Assembly: GCA_003367665.1 (NCBI GenBank)
Contig: QKXI01000003.1
Location: 1 to 64,000, forward strand
From: Leifsonia sp. ku-ls
Lineage (GTDB): Bacteria; Actinomycetota; Actinomycetes; Actinomycetales; Microbacteriaceae
DNA: 64,000 nt
Direction of reading: 5' to 3'
Within the stretch, counting starts at the first letter, position 1. Every line of letters begins with the position of its first letter. A program made the translations under genes and the position numbers. The notes beneath the pieces are model-generated. The model made no database searches, was not told the DNA's origin, and saw nothing but the letters and a program-made list of their open reading frames with translations. Of the stretch, positions 17,044-31,553 are shown one piece after another.

Positions 17044-17291
17044 CGTCGTTCGCCTTCCCATCGCTCGATCGCCAACAGCACCTGCACGACCTGGTATCGC
17101 TTCGCCTGGCCGTGGTCGTTCTGGATGTTCACCCGGGGATCGCCGCTCCACGGCATCGCGAACACCATGTGACTCGTCCCCGACTGCCTCGGTTCACCGA
17201 AGTAGGCGACACAGACGCGAACGAGATCGTTGAAGCGGACATTTCCCGGAGTTCGCCTCATGTGCGTGAGGAGCTTCGCGACATTCGGCAC
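17040..17291 (-). CDS. hicA: HicA-family mRNA interferase toxin
   Basis: An 83-residue HicA-type toxin with the double-stranded-RNA-binding-like fold. MRRTPGNVRFNDLVRVC and the catalytic His in QSGTSHMVFAMP are typical, as is RVNIQNDHGQAKRYQVVQVLLAIE. HicA proteins cleave mRNA. The frame is open to 17339, but an upstream ATG at 17318 lies inside a perfect palindrome that looks like the operator, so I prefer the GTG at 17291, which gives the normal family length. Gene order (toxin first, antitoxin second) is the classical one for hicAB. Confidence 0.85.
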   Translation of the reverse strand: MPNVAKLLTHMRRTPGNVRFNDLVRVCVAYFGEPRQSGTSHMVFAMPWSGDPRVNIQNDHGQAKRYQVVQVLLAIERWEGERR

Positions 17292-17296
17292 GCTCC

Positions 17297-17318
17297 ATGG
17301 TGTCACTATCGACACCAT
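17297..17318. promoter_or_regulatory. Operator palindrome of hicAB
   Basis: ATGGTGTC-actatc-GACACCAT, an eight-base perfect inverted repeat with six-base spacer, six bases upstream of the preferred hicA start. The RHH domain of HicB is the likely ligand. Its centre reads GATAGT on the minus strand, a possible -10 element. Confidence 0.6.
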
Positions 17319-17479
17319 CCCACAACCCCCACCAGCCACCTAACGGCCCCACCCCTCCCTGTCAATGCCTGGAGCCCCGCGCCGCCGCGCAGGTATCGTG
17401 GCGGTCTACCGCCGATCGGAGACGCCGTGTCCCTGCCCTGTCCCCCGCGCCGCCGCCCCGCACCCGACGGAGCGCGCCG

Positions 17480-19512
<2,033 letters not shown>

Positions 19513-19513
<1 letters not shown>

Positions 19514-20370
19514 TGCCCGAGTCCACCATCCCGGCGCTGCTCGGTCGGTACCGCCCGCAGCACGTCATCGGGCGCGGCGGAGAGGCCAGCATCTTCCGGG
19601 CGACCGATGAGCTGCTCGGCCGCGAGGTCGCGATCAAGCTCTACCGGTCCGGCGGCGAGGAGGAGATGGCGCAGTACCGCACCGAGCAGGCCGCCCTCGC
19701 CCGGCTCAGCCACCACGGCATCGTGTCGCTCATCGACGCGGGCATCGACTACACGTCTCCGAAGGACCCGCGGCCGTTCCTCATCATGGAGCTCGTCTCC
19801 GGCACCGACCTCGCCGCCACCCTGGCGCAGCGCGACCTGTCGCTGGAGGAGATCGCGGAGATCGCGTACGACATCTCCGAAGCACTGGAGTACGTGCACG
19901 CCAACGACGTGGTCCACCGCGACATCAAGCCGTCGAACATCATGCTGGTCTCCTACGGAACCACGACGTTCCGCGCGCGGGCACGCCTGACCGACTTCGG
20001 CATCGCGAGCGGCATCGCCGGGACGCCATCGCAGCCGGACGAGGGCAAGACGACCGGAACCGCGGCGTACCTCTCCCCCGAGCAGGCGATGCGCCGGCCC
20101 GCCACCGCGGCGAGCGACATCTACTCCCTCGGCCTGGTGCTGCTGGAGTGCTTCACCCGCACGGTGACCTATCCGGGCGGCGCCGTCGAGTCCGCGATGG
20201 CGCGCCTCGACCACGAGCCGCCGGTGCCGGAGGGCCTGCCGGACGAGTGGACGCGCATCCTCCACGCCATGACCGCGACCGACCCGACTGCACGGCCGAC
20301 GGCGAAGCAGCTCACGCCCGTGTTCCGGGAGGCGGTCATCGCGGCGGCCGGCCTGCAGCAGAGGGTGTGA
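19513..20370 (+). CDS. Soluble Ser/Thr protein kinase
   Basis: A 285-residue Hanks-type kinase with all catalytic elements: glycine loop IGRGGEASIF (about 19-28), ATP-anchoring Lys in VAIKLYR, catalytic loop HRDIKPSN (about 134-141), DFG (about 160-162), and TGTAAYLSPEQAM activation segment/APE region. There is no membrane helix or PASTA domain, so it is cytoplasmic. It starts inside the glgX stop (TGATG) and its stop overlaps the GTG of the GH15 gene, so all three are coupled. That placement suggests it phosphorylates enzymes of glycogen or trehalose turnover, which is inference. The regulatory signal is unknown. Confidence 0.92.
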
Positions 20371-22154
20371 CGACGAGCACGAGGGAGGCGGGCGGACGCG
20401 ACGGCGCGGGCATCGAGGACCACGCCGCGCTGGGCGACGGGCGCACCGTGGCCCTGATCGACCGCTCCGGCACGGTCGACTGGCTCCCCATCCCGAGCCT
20501 CGACTCTCCGCCGGTGTTCGCCTCCCTCCTCGACCCGGAGCGCGGCGGCCGGATGCTGCTGCGGCCGGTCCGCGACTTCACCGCCAAGCGCCGCTACCTG
20601 CCGGGGACGAACGTGCTGGAGACGACGTTCACCACCGAGAGCGGCGTTGTCCGGGTCACGGACGCGCTCGTGACCGGCGTCGCCGGCCGGCTGCCGTGGC
20701 TGGAGTTCGCCCGCCGCATCGAGGGCGTGTCGGGAACGGTGACGATGGAGTGGTCGGTGGAGCCCGGGACGGTGCTCGGCCGTTCGAGCCCGTGGGCGGA
20801 GCACATCGACGGCAGCCGCATCCTCCGCATCGGCACCGTCAACATCGGCGTCACCGGCCTCCCGGACACCGAGCAGGACGCCGACGCCCCGCGCTTCGGC
20901 GGACGCATCCGGGTCGCCGAGGGCAGCAGGCGCACCCTGACGGTCGTGGCGACGCACGACGAACCGCTGCACCTGCCGAAGCCGGACAACGTCGACATCG
21001 GGATCGACCGCACCGTCTCCAACTGGGAGCTCTGGTCGCGGACGTTCTCGTACAGCGGTCCCTGGGCCGACGCCGTGCAGCGCAGCGCGCTCGCGCTCAA
21101 GCTCCTGCTCTACGCGCCGACCGGAGCGATCGCGGCGGCGGCCACGACCTCGCTGCCGGAGACCCCGCGCGGCGGCAAGAACTGGGACTACCGCTTCGCC
21201 TGGGTGCGCGACACCGCGTACTCGCTGCGCGCGCTCGCACGGTTCGGCCTGCGGGAGGAGACGCACGCCTCGATCTCGTGGCTGCTGCGGGCGGTGAAGG
21301 GCGACCCGGGCGGGCTGCGCATCCTCTACGGGCTGCGCGAGACCTCGCAGGCGGAACCACAGACGCACGACGCGCCCGGCTGGCGCGGCATCGGTCCCGT
21401 CGTCACCGGCAACCGCGCCGCCGACCAGTTGCAGCTCGGCGTCTACGGCGACCTGCTCAGCGTCGCGCTCGCCTACGCTTCGGCCGGCAACGTGCTCGAC
21501 GTGCCCACCCGTCGCCTGGTCTCGGACGTCGCCGACCGCGTCTGCGACGCATGGCGCCAGCCCGACTCCGGGATGTGGGAGCTCACCGAGCTCCGCCACC
21601 ACACCTCGTCGAAGATGGGCTGCTGGCAGGCACTCCAGGCCGCGCAACAGCTCGCCGCGCTCGGGCAGGCCGACGGCAACCCCGAACGCTGGGCGCGGGA
21701 GGCGGTACTCATCCACGACTGGGTGGACGACAACTGCTGGTCGGAGCGTCTCGGCGCCTACACGATGGTGGCCGGGGAGGACGAGCTGGATGCGTCGGTG
21801 CTGCTGCACGCGCCGAGCGGCTTCGACCGCGGCGAGCGGATGCGGTTGACGATCGACGCCCTGCGCAGGGAGCTCGGCGACGGGCCGCTGCTGTACCGCT
21901 TCACCGGCGCGCGGGCGGAGGGCGAGCGTCCCTTCGTGGCGTGCTCGTTCTGGCTGGCGGCCGCGCTCGCGTGCGTGGGCGACGTCGCGGCGGCGACCGA
22001 GCTGATGGACGACCTGGTCGGCCGCGCCAACGACGTGGGCCTCTACGCCGAGATGGTGGATGAGGACGGCGCCTTCTGGGGCAACTTCCCGCAGGCGCTC
22101 TCCCACCTCGGGCTCATCGACGCCGCTCTGACGATCGCCGACCTGAGCCGCTGA
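20367..22154 (+). CDS. GH15 family glycoside hydrolase (glucoamylase/trehalase-like)
   Basis: A 595-residue cytoplasmic GH15 protein. The N-terminal beta domain opens IEDHAALGDGRTVALIDRSGTVDWLPIPSLDSP, read in two pieces, which is the form found in bacterial glucoamylase- and trehalase-like enzymes. The (alpha/alpha)6 catalytic domain carries NWDYRFAWVRDTAYSLRAL (about 272-290) and a later MWELTELRHHTSSKMGCWQAL segment with the acidic residue expected of the catalytic pair. It would release glucose from maltodextrin or split trehalose; the sequence alone does not decide. GTG 20367 overlaps the kinase stop. The triple palindrome and the convergent acs gene follow. Confidence 0.9.
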   Translation: MTTSTREAGGRDGAGIEDHAALGDGRTVALIDRSGTVDWLPIPSLDSPPVFASLLDPERGGRMLLRPVRDFTAKRRYLPGTNVLETTFTTESGVVRVTDALVTGVAGRLPWLEFARRIEGVSGTVTMEWSVEPGTVLGRSSPWAEHIDGSRILRIGTVNIGVTGLPDTEQDADAPRFGGRIRVAEGSRRTLTVVATHDEPLHLPKPDNVDIGIDRTVSNWELWSRTFSYSGPWADAVQRSALALKLLLYAPTGAIAAAATTSLPETPRGGKNWDYRFAWVRDTAYSLRALARFGLREETHASISWLLRAVKGDPGGLRILYGLRETSQAEPQTHDAPGWRGIGPVVTGNRAADQLQLGVYGDLLSVALAYASAGNVLDVPTRRLVSDVADRVCDAWRQPDSGMWELTELRHHTSSKMGCWQALQAAQQLAALGQADGNPERWAREAVLIHDWVDDNCWSERLGAYTMVAGEDELDASVLLHAPSGFDRGERMRLTIDALRRELGDGPLLYRFTGARAEGERPFVACSFWLAAALACVGDVAAATELMDDLVGRANDVGLYAEMVDEDGAFWGNFPQALSHLGLIDAALTIADLSR

Positions 22155-22164
22155 GTGCCGCTCG

Positions 22165-22217
22165 TTTCGTGACGAACGCGCGCCATTCGTCACGAAAGGG
22201 GGCGATTCGTGACGAAT
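22165..22217. repeat. Triple 13-bp palindrome, 20-bp period (copy B)
   Basis: Palindromic units start at 22165 (TTTCGTGACGAAC, outer pair lost), 22185 (ATTCGTCACGAAA) and 22205 (ATTCGTGACGAAT). The period is exactly 20 and the first spacer is gcgcgcc, identical to copy A at 9964. It lies between the convergent ends of the GH15 and acs genes. Confidence 0.85.
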
Positions 22218-22224
22218 GCGCAGC

Positions 22225-24204
<1,980 letters not shown>

Positions 24205-24265
24205 CCTCCGACGCTACCCACCCTGCCTCTCCGCACCCTTCCCCTTTGCAACGATCCGTAACCCA

Positions 24266-24331
24266 CCGTCGAGTCCGCAAAGACTGCACGCGACACGCCG
24301 CCTACCCGTGCAGTCTTTGCGGACTCGACGG
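24266..24331. terminator. 25-bp perfect inverted repeat between uvrA-like and acs genes
   Basis: Arms 24266-24290 and 24307-24331 are perfectly complementary around a 16-base loop, with three further pairs after one mismatch. It lies 12 bases past the stop of the UvrA-like gene and upstream of the acs promoter. It may be a terminator for the former, but it is far longer than usual and could be a mobile or protein-bound palindrome. Confidence 0.7.
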
Positions 24332-24342
24332 CGGGCAGAGGG

Positions 24343-26685
<2,343 letters not shown>

Positions 26686-26720
26686 GTCCATTCCCTCCGT
26701 CGAGCGCGACCCACGCTATC

Positions 26721-27290
26721 TCAGGAGGCCCCCACGGCGGGACGGACGCTGTACCGCAGCCGCGCGAACTGCCCGACCGCGGACGCCTCTTCGAGAAAGA
26801 GCCGGTCGGACTCGACCCGACGCGGGAACAGCGGAGCGCCCGCCGGGAGCGCCACGGGCGCGATCGAGACGGCCAGCTCGTCGAGCGCCTCGGCGTCGAG
26901 GAACTGCCCCGCCAGGTCGCCGCCGCCGACGACCCAGATGTCGCCCTCGCCCGCCGCCTCACGGATGGCCGGAAGGCTGTCCGCAACGGATCCCGAGACG
27001 AACCGGATGTCGGCTCCCTCCGGCGCACGCAGCTTGCGGTGCGTGAACACGAACGTCGGCCGATCGCCGTGGAACTCCCGCCACTTCTCCGGGTGCTCCA
27101 GGCTGCCGGTCTCGCGCAGCACCCACTCGTACGTGGTGCGCCCCTCCACCATCACCGTCGCGTTGGCCGGGATGAGCCCCTCGGCCGGCTCCTCCCCGCC
27201 CGGCACGGCGAACAGCCAGGCCAGGGAGTCGTGCTCGTCCGCGATGAATCCGTTGATGGTCGCTGCTGTGTCGAAGATGATCCGCCCCAT
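26721..27290 (-). CDS. Dihydrofolate reductase-fold (RibD C-terminal-like) protein
   Basis: A 189-residue protein of the RibD-C/DHFR-like superfamily, NADPH-dependent reductases of mostly unknown substrate. The start GRIIFDTAATINGFIADEHDSLAWL is diagnostic, along with TVMVEGRTTYEWVL, GDIWVVGGGDLAGQFLDA (cofactor glycine loop, about 124-141) and VALPAGAPLFPRR. It is probably cytoplasmic and not a true DHFR. ATG 27290 follows TACCGT (27298-27303) by seven bases, a leaderless pattern. It lies 35 bases upstream of the UvrA-like gene on the same strand and may be co-transcribed with it. Confidence 0.9.
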   Translation of the reverse strand: MGRIIFDTAATINGFIADEHDSLAWLFAVPGGEEPAEGLIPANATVMVEGRTTYEWVLRETGSLEHPEKWREFHGDRPTFVFTHRKLRAPEGADIRFVSGSVADSLPAIREAAGEGDIWVVGGGDLAGQFLDAEALDELAVSIAPVALPAGAPLFPRRVESDRLFLEEASAVGQFARLRYSVRPAVGAS

Positions 27291-27337
27291 GCCCGAGACG
27301 GTACCGGGCACCACCGACACGGTGGGAGCATGGGCGC

Positions 27338-28348
27338 ATGGATGCCGTCGACGCCCTGAACGAGATCGCCTTCTGGCTGGAGCGGGAGCTCGCACCGAGC
27401 TTCAAGGTGCAGGCCTTCCGCCGGGCCGCCGCCACCATCGACGGACTCGGGCAGGAGGAGTTGGCCGCCCGCGTCGCCGACGGCCGGCTCAAGCGCACGA
27501 AGGGCATCGGCGACCGCACCTTCCAGGTGATCGCGCAGGCGGTCGAGGGCGACGTGCCGGCGTACCTCGCCGACCTCCGCGAGCGCAACGCCGCTCCGCT
27601 CGACACCGGGGGCGCGGAGTTGCTCGCGCAGCTGCGCGGCGACCTGCACAGCCACACCGAGTGGTCCGACGGCACGGTCCCGATCGAGGTCATGGCCGCG
27701 GCGGCCGCCACGCTGGGCCGCGAGTACCAGGCCATCACCGACCACTCCCCCACCCTGACGGTGGCGAGCGGCCTCAGCGCAGAGCGCCTGGAGGAGCAGC
27801 TGGACGTCATCGCCGGCCTGGACACCGGCGGCGTGACGCTGCTCAGGGGCATCGAGGTCGACATCCTGGAGGACGGCACGCTCGACCAGACGCCGGAGCT
27901 GCTCGACCGGCTCGACGTCGTCGTGGGCAGCGTCCACTCGAAGCTCCGCTCCGACCGGCGCACCATGACCACGCGCATGCTCGGCGGCATCCGCGACCCG
28001 CACACCAACGTGCTCGGCCACTGCACCGGGCGCCTGGTGCAGGGCTCCCGCGGCACCCGGCCGCCGTCGGAGTTCGACGCGGACGCCGTCTTCGCCGCCT
28101 GCGTCGAGAACCAGGTCGCGGTCGAGATCAACTCTCGCCCGGAGCGGCAGGACCCGCCGGACGACCTGATCCAGCGCGCGCTCGACGCCGGATGCTTCTT
28201 CTCGATCGACACCGACGCGCACGCCCCCGGCCAGCTCGACTTCCTGGCCTACGGCGCGGCACGGGCCGCCGCCAACGGCGTCCCCGCCGACCGCATCATC
28301 ACCACGTTCCCGCTCGACCGCCTCCGCACCTGGCTGGCCAAGTCCTGA
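27338..28348 (+). CDS. PHP-domain phosphoesterase with helix-hairpin-helix region
   Basis: A 336-residue protein with a short N-terminal PolX-like helical part (FKVQAFRRAAATIDGL and the HhH-like TKGIGDRTFQVIAQ) and a C-terminal PHP metallo-phosphoesterase domain. Metal ligands are seen in GDLHSHTEWSDG (about 105-116), ITDHSPTL, GIEVDI, VVGSVHS, NVLGHCTGR and SIDTDAHAPGQLD. It is like the tail of PolX DNA polymerases without the polymerase palm. It probably hydrolyses phosphate esters of DNA ends or small molecules. The start carries GAGCAT six bases upstream, a weak leaderless-type element. It is divergent from the DHFR-like gene. Confidence 0.88.
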   Translation: MDAVDALNEIAFWLERELAPSFKVQAFRRAAATIDGLGQEELAARVADGRLKRTKGIGDRTFQVIAQAVEGDVPAYLADLRERNAAPLDTGGAELLAQLRGDLHSHTEWSDGTVPIEVMAAAAATLGREYQAITDHSPTLTVASGLSAERLEEQLDVIAGLDTGGVTLLRGIEVDILEDGTLDQTPELLDRLDVVVGSVHSKLRSDRRTMTTRMLGGIRDPHTNVLGHCTGRLVQGSRGTRPPSEFDADAVFAACVENQVAVEINSRPERQDPPDDLIQRALDAGCFFSIDTDAHAPGQLDFLAYGAARAAANGVPADRIITTFPLDRLRTWLAKS

Positions 28349-28379
28349 GTCGCGACATCATGTCACCACTCGGCCGGGA

Positions 28380-28409
28380 TGACCGCGAAAAGTCACCGAT
28401 CGGCGGTCA
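28380..28409. terminator. Weak inverted repeat between convergent genes
   Basis: TGACCGC and GCGGTCA arms (28380-28386, 28403-28409) enclose 17 bases between the PHP gene and the convergent exported-protein gene, whose stop codon is in the right arm. It may end either transcript. Confidence 0.35.
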
Positions 28410-29165
28410 AAGCCCCCAGGCGGAGGCGGGGGCCTGCACGATCTCGACCGGGCGCGTGCTCCAGTGGGTGCCGTTGCCGTAGTGACTCGTCGCCCACGGG
28501 CTCGCCCAGATCGCCGCGGCCGTGGTGTCGGCGGAGGTGCCCGCCTGCAGGCCGGCGACGATGTCGGGGTAGCCGCGCTGCAGGTTCTTGGCGCAGTACT
28601 CCGCCGCGGTGATGAGGTCGGGGTAGCTGCCGAGGCCGGCGCCGCCGCCCGAACCGTACCCGTTGTTGAGCGGGTTGTTGCGGTTCCACCAGTCGGGCGG
28701 ACCGTTCTCCTGTCGCATCCAGCGCAGCATCACCGTGACGTTTGCGTCGGTCTGCGGCCAACCGCCGAACATCAGCACGAGCTTGGCCCACGCCTCGTTC
28801 GTGCCGACGCGGGCGAGGGTCTGCAGCCCGTCGGTCGCGCTCAGGTTCTCGCGGTTCACGACGGGCGCGGCGATGGTGGCGTCCACCAGCAGGTGCTGCT
28901 CGGGCGGCGCGACCTCCCCCGGCGCGACTGTGGTCGACGGCGCCACGAGCAGAGTCGACGCGAGCGCCTCGTCCGTCGGGACGATCGAGAATCCGCACAC
29001 CAGGCCGATGACGGCGAGGGTCACGCCCACGCGGTGGTGCAGCGGCAGGAGCGGCCTGCGCTTGCTCCGCGGTATCCGGATCCGCACCCGCTGCGACGGC
29101 ACGGCGGCGCGACGGCCTGCCGAGCGACGGCCGCGCGGGCGGAGGGGGGCGGATGCGGGGGGCAT
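28407..29165 (-). CDS. Exported protein, possible wall-hydrolase-like domain
   Basis: A 252-residue protein with a long basic N-terminus (residues 1-42), one hydrophobic helix (about 45-63, RVGVTLAVIGLVCGFSIVP) and an extracellular remainder. The mature part contains MLRWMRQENGPPDWWNRNNPLN, read as two pieces, then GSYPDLITAAEYCAKNLQ and a C-terminal WASPWATSHYG segment. The Glu in RQENGP followed by Asn/Trp-rich loops and the helical repeat resemble lysozyme/transglycosylase folds, but I cannot prove it. A TACCCT lies nine bases before the ATG. Two convergent genes flank its 3' end. Function is a guess; export is well supported. Confidence 0.7.
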   Translation of the reverse strand: MPPASAPLRPRGRRSAGRRAAVPSQRVRIRIPRSKRRPLLPLHHRVGVTLAVIGLVCGFSIVPTDEALASTLLVAPSTTVAPGEVAPPEQHLLVDATIAAPVVNRENLSATDGLQTLARVGTNEAWAKLVLMFGGWPQTDANVTVMLRWMRQENGPPDWWNRNNPLNNGYGSGGGAGLGSYPDLITAAEYCAKNLQRGYPDIVAGLQAGTSADTTAAAIWASPWATSHYGNGTHWSTRPVEIVQAPASAWGL

Positions 29166-29214
29166 ACCCGAGGAAGGGTACCAGCGTCCCGCTGGATCGC
29201 CACCCTGAACCGTG

Positions 29215-29715
29215 CTACCTGGCGACCTCGTTCAGCCGCTCCAGCAGTTCCGCGAGCCGCCGCACGTCGTCCTCGCCCCAGCGCCGCAGGCTCCGGTACA
29301 GGTTGGCCTGGTCGGCCGCCCGCACCTCGTTGACGCGCTCGATCGCCTCCGGCGTCGCCGCCAGGAAACTCGCCCGCCGGTCGGTCGGGTCGGCCCGGCG
29401 CTCCACGAAGCCCATGTCTTCGAGGATCTTCACCTGCCGGCTGATCACGCTCTTGTCCGTGTACAGCATGGCGGCGAGCGCGCCGGCGTGGATGGGGCCG
29501 CTGCGCACGATGGTGCTCAGCAGCTTGTACCCGACCGGCTGCAGGTCGGGGTGGATGCGCGACGCGCGCTCCCGCATCGACGTGCCCACCTGGTTGAAGA
29601 GCCGCGTGAACTGCTCCTCCACCTCGGCGATGGCCGCGTCGGTCGAGCCGGTGCCCGCACCCGCGGGCGGAAGGGTGGCGGCGTCGCCCGCCGCCACCCG
29701 TCCCGTGTTGTCCAT
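29215..29715 (-). CDS. MarR-family transcriptional regulator
   Basis: A 166-residue MarR protein. The winged helix is residues about 60-125 (LQPVGYKLLSTIVRSGPI, ALAAMLYTDKSVISRQVKILEDMGFVERRADPTDRR), flanked by the dimerisation helices. The N-terminal 30 residues are Gly/Ala-rich. I chose ATG 29715, seven bases after TATGAT (29723-29728), a leaderless pattern, over an ATG four codons earlier. It sits 23 bases after the DHA2 exporter gene on the same strand, so it can be made both from the exporter promoter and its own. It may regulate the exporter through the TGGTTGA-N6-TCAACCA palindrome at 31476. Confidence 0.9.
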   Translation of the reverse strand: MDNTGRVAAGDAATLPPAGAGTGSTDAAIAEVEEQFTRLFNQVGTSMRERASRIHPDLQPVGYKLLSTIVRSGPIHAGALAAMLYTDKSVISRQVKILEDMGFVERRADPTDRRASFLAATPEAIERVNEVRAADQANLYRSLRRWGEDDVRRLAELLERLNEVAR

Positions 29716-29738
29716 GGCCGCGATCATAACGCGATCGG

Positions 29739-31457
29739 CTAGCGGCCGTTCTCAGGGGCCGAGGCGTCGCCGTCGGCCCGTCGGACCGCGGTGACCGAGC
29801 CCGTCGCCGGAGCACCGATCATGGCCTCCGCGACCTCCACCGCGTTCTCCTCCGCGGTCTGCAGCGGGGTCCCGCCGGCCTCCTTCTCCTTCATCCGTTC
29901 GATCGCGGTCTTCGTGCCGAGCTTCACGTTGGGCAGGAAGGCGATCGCGATGATCGTGACGACGGCGAGAGGCACCGCGATGAGGAAGATGTCGGCGACC
30001 GACTGGCCGTACACCGACTCGATGATCGTGCGGATGCCGGACGGCAGGTGGTTGACCTCGGGCAGCTGGCCGCTCTGCAGCGACTTGAGCGCCTCGATGC
30101 CTTTCGCGCCGTACTTGGCCGCCGCGGCGAGGAGGTCGTCCTTTCGGTCCCCCACCATGTTGGCGACCGTCGTGCCGAGCACACTGCCCATCACGGAGAC
30201 GCCGATGGTGCCGCCGAGGCTGCGGAAGAAGGCGACGTTGGAGCTGGCGGCGCCGAGTTGCTCCGGGCGCACCGTGTTCTGCACGATGAGCACCAGGTTC
30301 TGCATGACCATGCCGACGCCGGCGCCGAGCACGAGCATGTAGAGGGAGACGACGACGTAGTTCGTGTCGTACGCGATCGTGCTCATCAGGTACAGGCCGG
30401 CGGTCAGCAGGATCGAGCCGGTGACCATGAAGGCCTTCCACCGGCCGGTGCGGCTGATCAGGTTGCCGACGATCATGGAGGACAGCAGCAGGCCGAAGAT
30501 CATCGGCAGCGTGAGCAGGCCGGATTCGGTCGGGGTCGCTCCGCGGGCGAGCTGCATGTACTGGCCGAGGAACACCGACGTGCCGAACATCGCGACGCCC
30601 ACCGAGATGGAGGCGATGACCGCGAGCGTGAAGGTGCGGTTCTTGAACAGCCCGAGCGGGATGATGGGCTCCTTCACGAGGAGCTCGGTGACGATGAAGG
30701 CGATCAGCAGGGCGACGGCGCCGCCGACCATCAGGTAGGTCTGGCCGCTATTCCAGTCGAAGTCCTTGCCCGCGAGCGAGACCCAGATGAGCAGCAGCGA
30801 GACGCCGCCGGCCAGGAAGATCGCGCCGAGATAGTCGATGCGGACCTTGCGCGCCGGGCGCTTCGGCAGCTTGAGGGTGAACTGGAGCAGGATGATCGCG
30901 ATGATCGCGACGGGGACGCCGACGAAGAAGTTCCAGCGCCAGCCGACCGAGTCGGTGAGGAGCCCGCCGATCAGCGGGCCGCCGACCGTGCCGACCGCCA
31001 TGATGCCGCCGAAGAGGCCCATGTAGCGGCCGCGCTCGCGAGGGCTGATGATGTCGGCCATGATGATCTGGCTGAGCGCCGTGAGACCACCGGCGCCGAG
31101 GCCCTGGACGACCCGGAAGCCGATGAGCATGTTGGTGTCCTGCGAGAAGCCGGCCAGCGCCGAGCCGAGGACGAAGAGCACGAGCGCGAGCTGGATGAGC
31201 AGCTTGCGGTTGAACAGGTCGGCGAGCTTGCCCCAGATCGGGGTGGAGACCGTGGTGGCGAGCAGGGTGCTGGTGACGACCCAGGTGTAGGCGGTCTGGT
31301 CGCCGTGGAGCTCCGAGATGATCCGCGGCATCGAGGTCGAGACGACCGTGCCCGCGAGGATCGAGACGAACATACCGAGCAGCAGCCCGGAAAGGGATTC
31401 GAGCACCTGGCGGTGCGACATCGCCGGGGCGTCGTCCCTGGTGAGAGTGGTGGACAT
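29739..31457 (-). CDS. DHA2-family MFS drug exporter (14-helix)
   Basis: A 572-residue proton-driven exporter of the EmrB/QacA type. About fourteen hydrophobic helices run from residue 20 to 510. The MFS motif A loop GKLADLFNRKLLI (about 75-87), motif C-like GPLIGGLLTDSVGWRWNFFVGVP (two pieces, about 158-180) and motif B R in GFRVVQGLGAGG are present. The C-terminal 60 residues are cytoplasmic and charged. ATG 31457 follows AAGGATC. It is divergent from a TetR regulator across a promoter region with two inverted repeats, and followed by a MarR gene. Substrates are probably hydrophobic drugs or dyes. Confidence 0.93.
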   Translation of the reverse strand: MSTTLTRDDAPAMSHRQVLESLSGLLLGMFVSILAGTVVSTSMPRIISELHGDQTAYTWVVTSTLLATTVSTPIWGKLADLFNRKLLIQLALVLFVLGSALAGFSQDTNMLIGFRVVQGLGAGGLTALSQIIMADIISPRERGRYMGLFGGIMAVGTVGGPLIGGLLTDSVGWRWNFFVGVPVAIIAIILLQFTLKLPKRPARKVRIDYLGAIFLAGGVSLLLIWVSLAGKDFDWNSGQTYLMVGGAVALLIAFIVTELLVKEPIIPLGLFKNRTFTLAVIASISVGVAMFGTSVFLGQYMQLARGATPTESGLLTLPMIFGLLLSSMIVGNLISRTGRWKAFMVTGSILLTAGLYLMSTIAYDTNYVVVSLYMLVLGAGVGMVMQNLVLIVQNTVRPEQLGAASSNVAFFRSLGGTIGVSVMGSVLGTTVANMVGDRKDDLLAAAAKYGAKGIEALKSLQSGQLPEVNHLPSGIRTIIESVYGQSVADIFLIAVPLAVVTIIAIAFLPNVKLGTKTAIERMKEKEAGGTPLQTAEENAVEVAEAMIGAPATGSVTAVRRADGDASAPENGR

Positions 31458-31474
31458 GTGGATCCTTCGCGCAA

Positions 31475-31524
31475 TTGGTTGACGACGATCAACCATATAT
31501 AATTAGGTGACCAAAGTCAACTAA
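31475..31524. promoter_or_regulatory. Divergent exporter/TetR promoters with two operators
   Basis: For the TetR gene, TTGGTT (31475-31480) and TATAAT (31498-31503) are 17 bases apart. For the exporter, on the minus strand, TTGACT (31515-31520) and TATGGT are also 17 apart. TGGTTGA-N6-TCAACCA (31476-31495) and TTAGGTGAC-caaa-GTCAACTAA (31503-31524, one mismatch) overlap these elements. Confidence 0.75.
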
Positions 31525-31553
31525 CACGTTTCCTCACTGCAAAATTTCCGATC

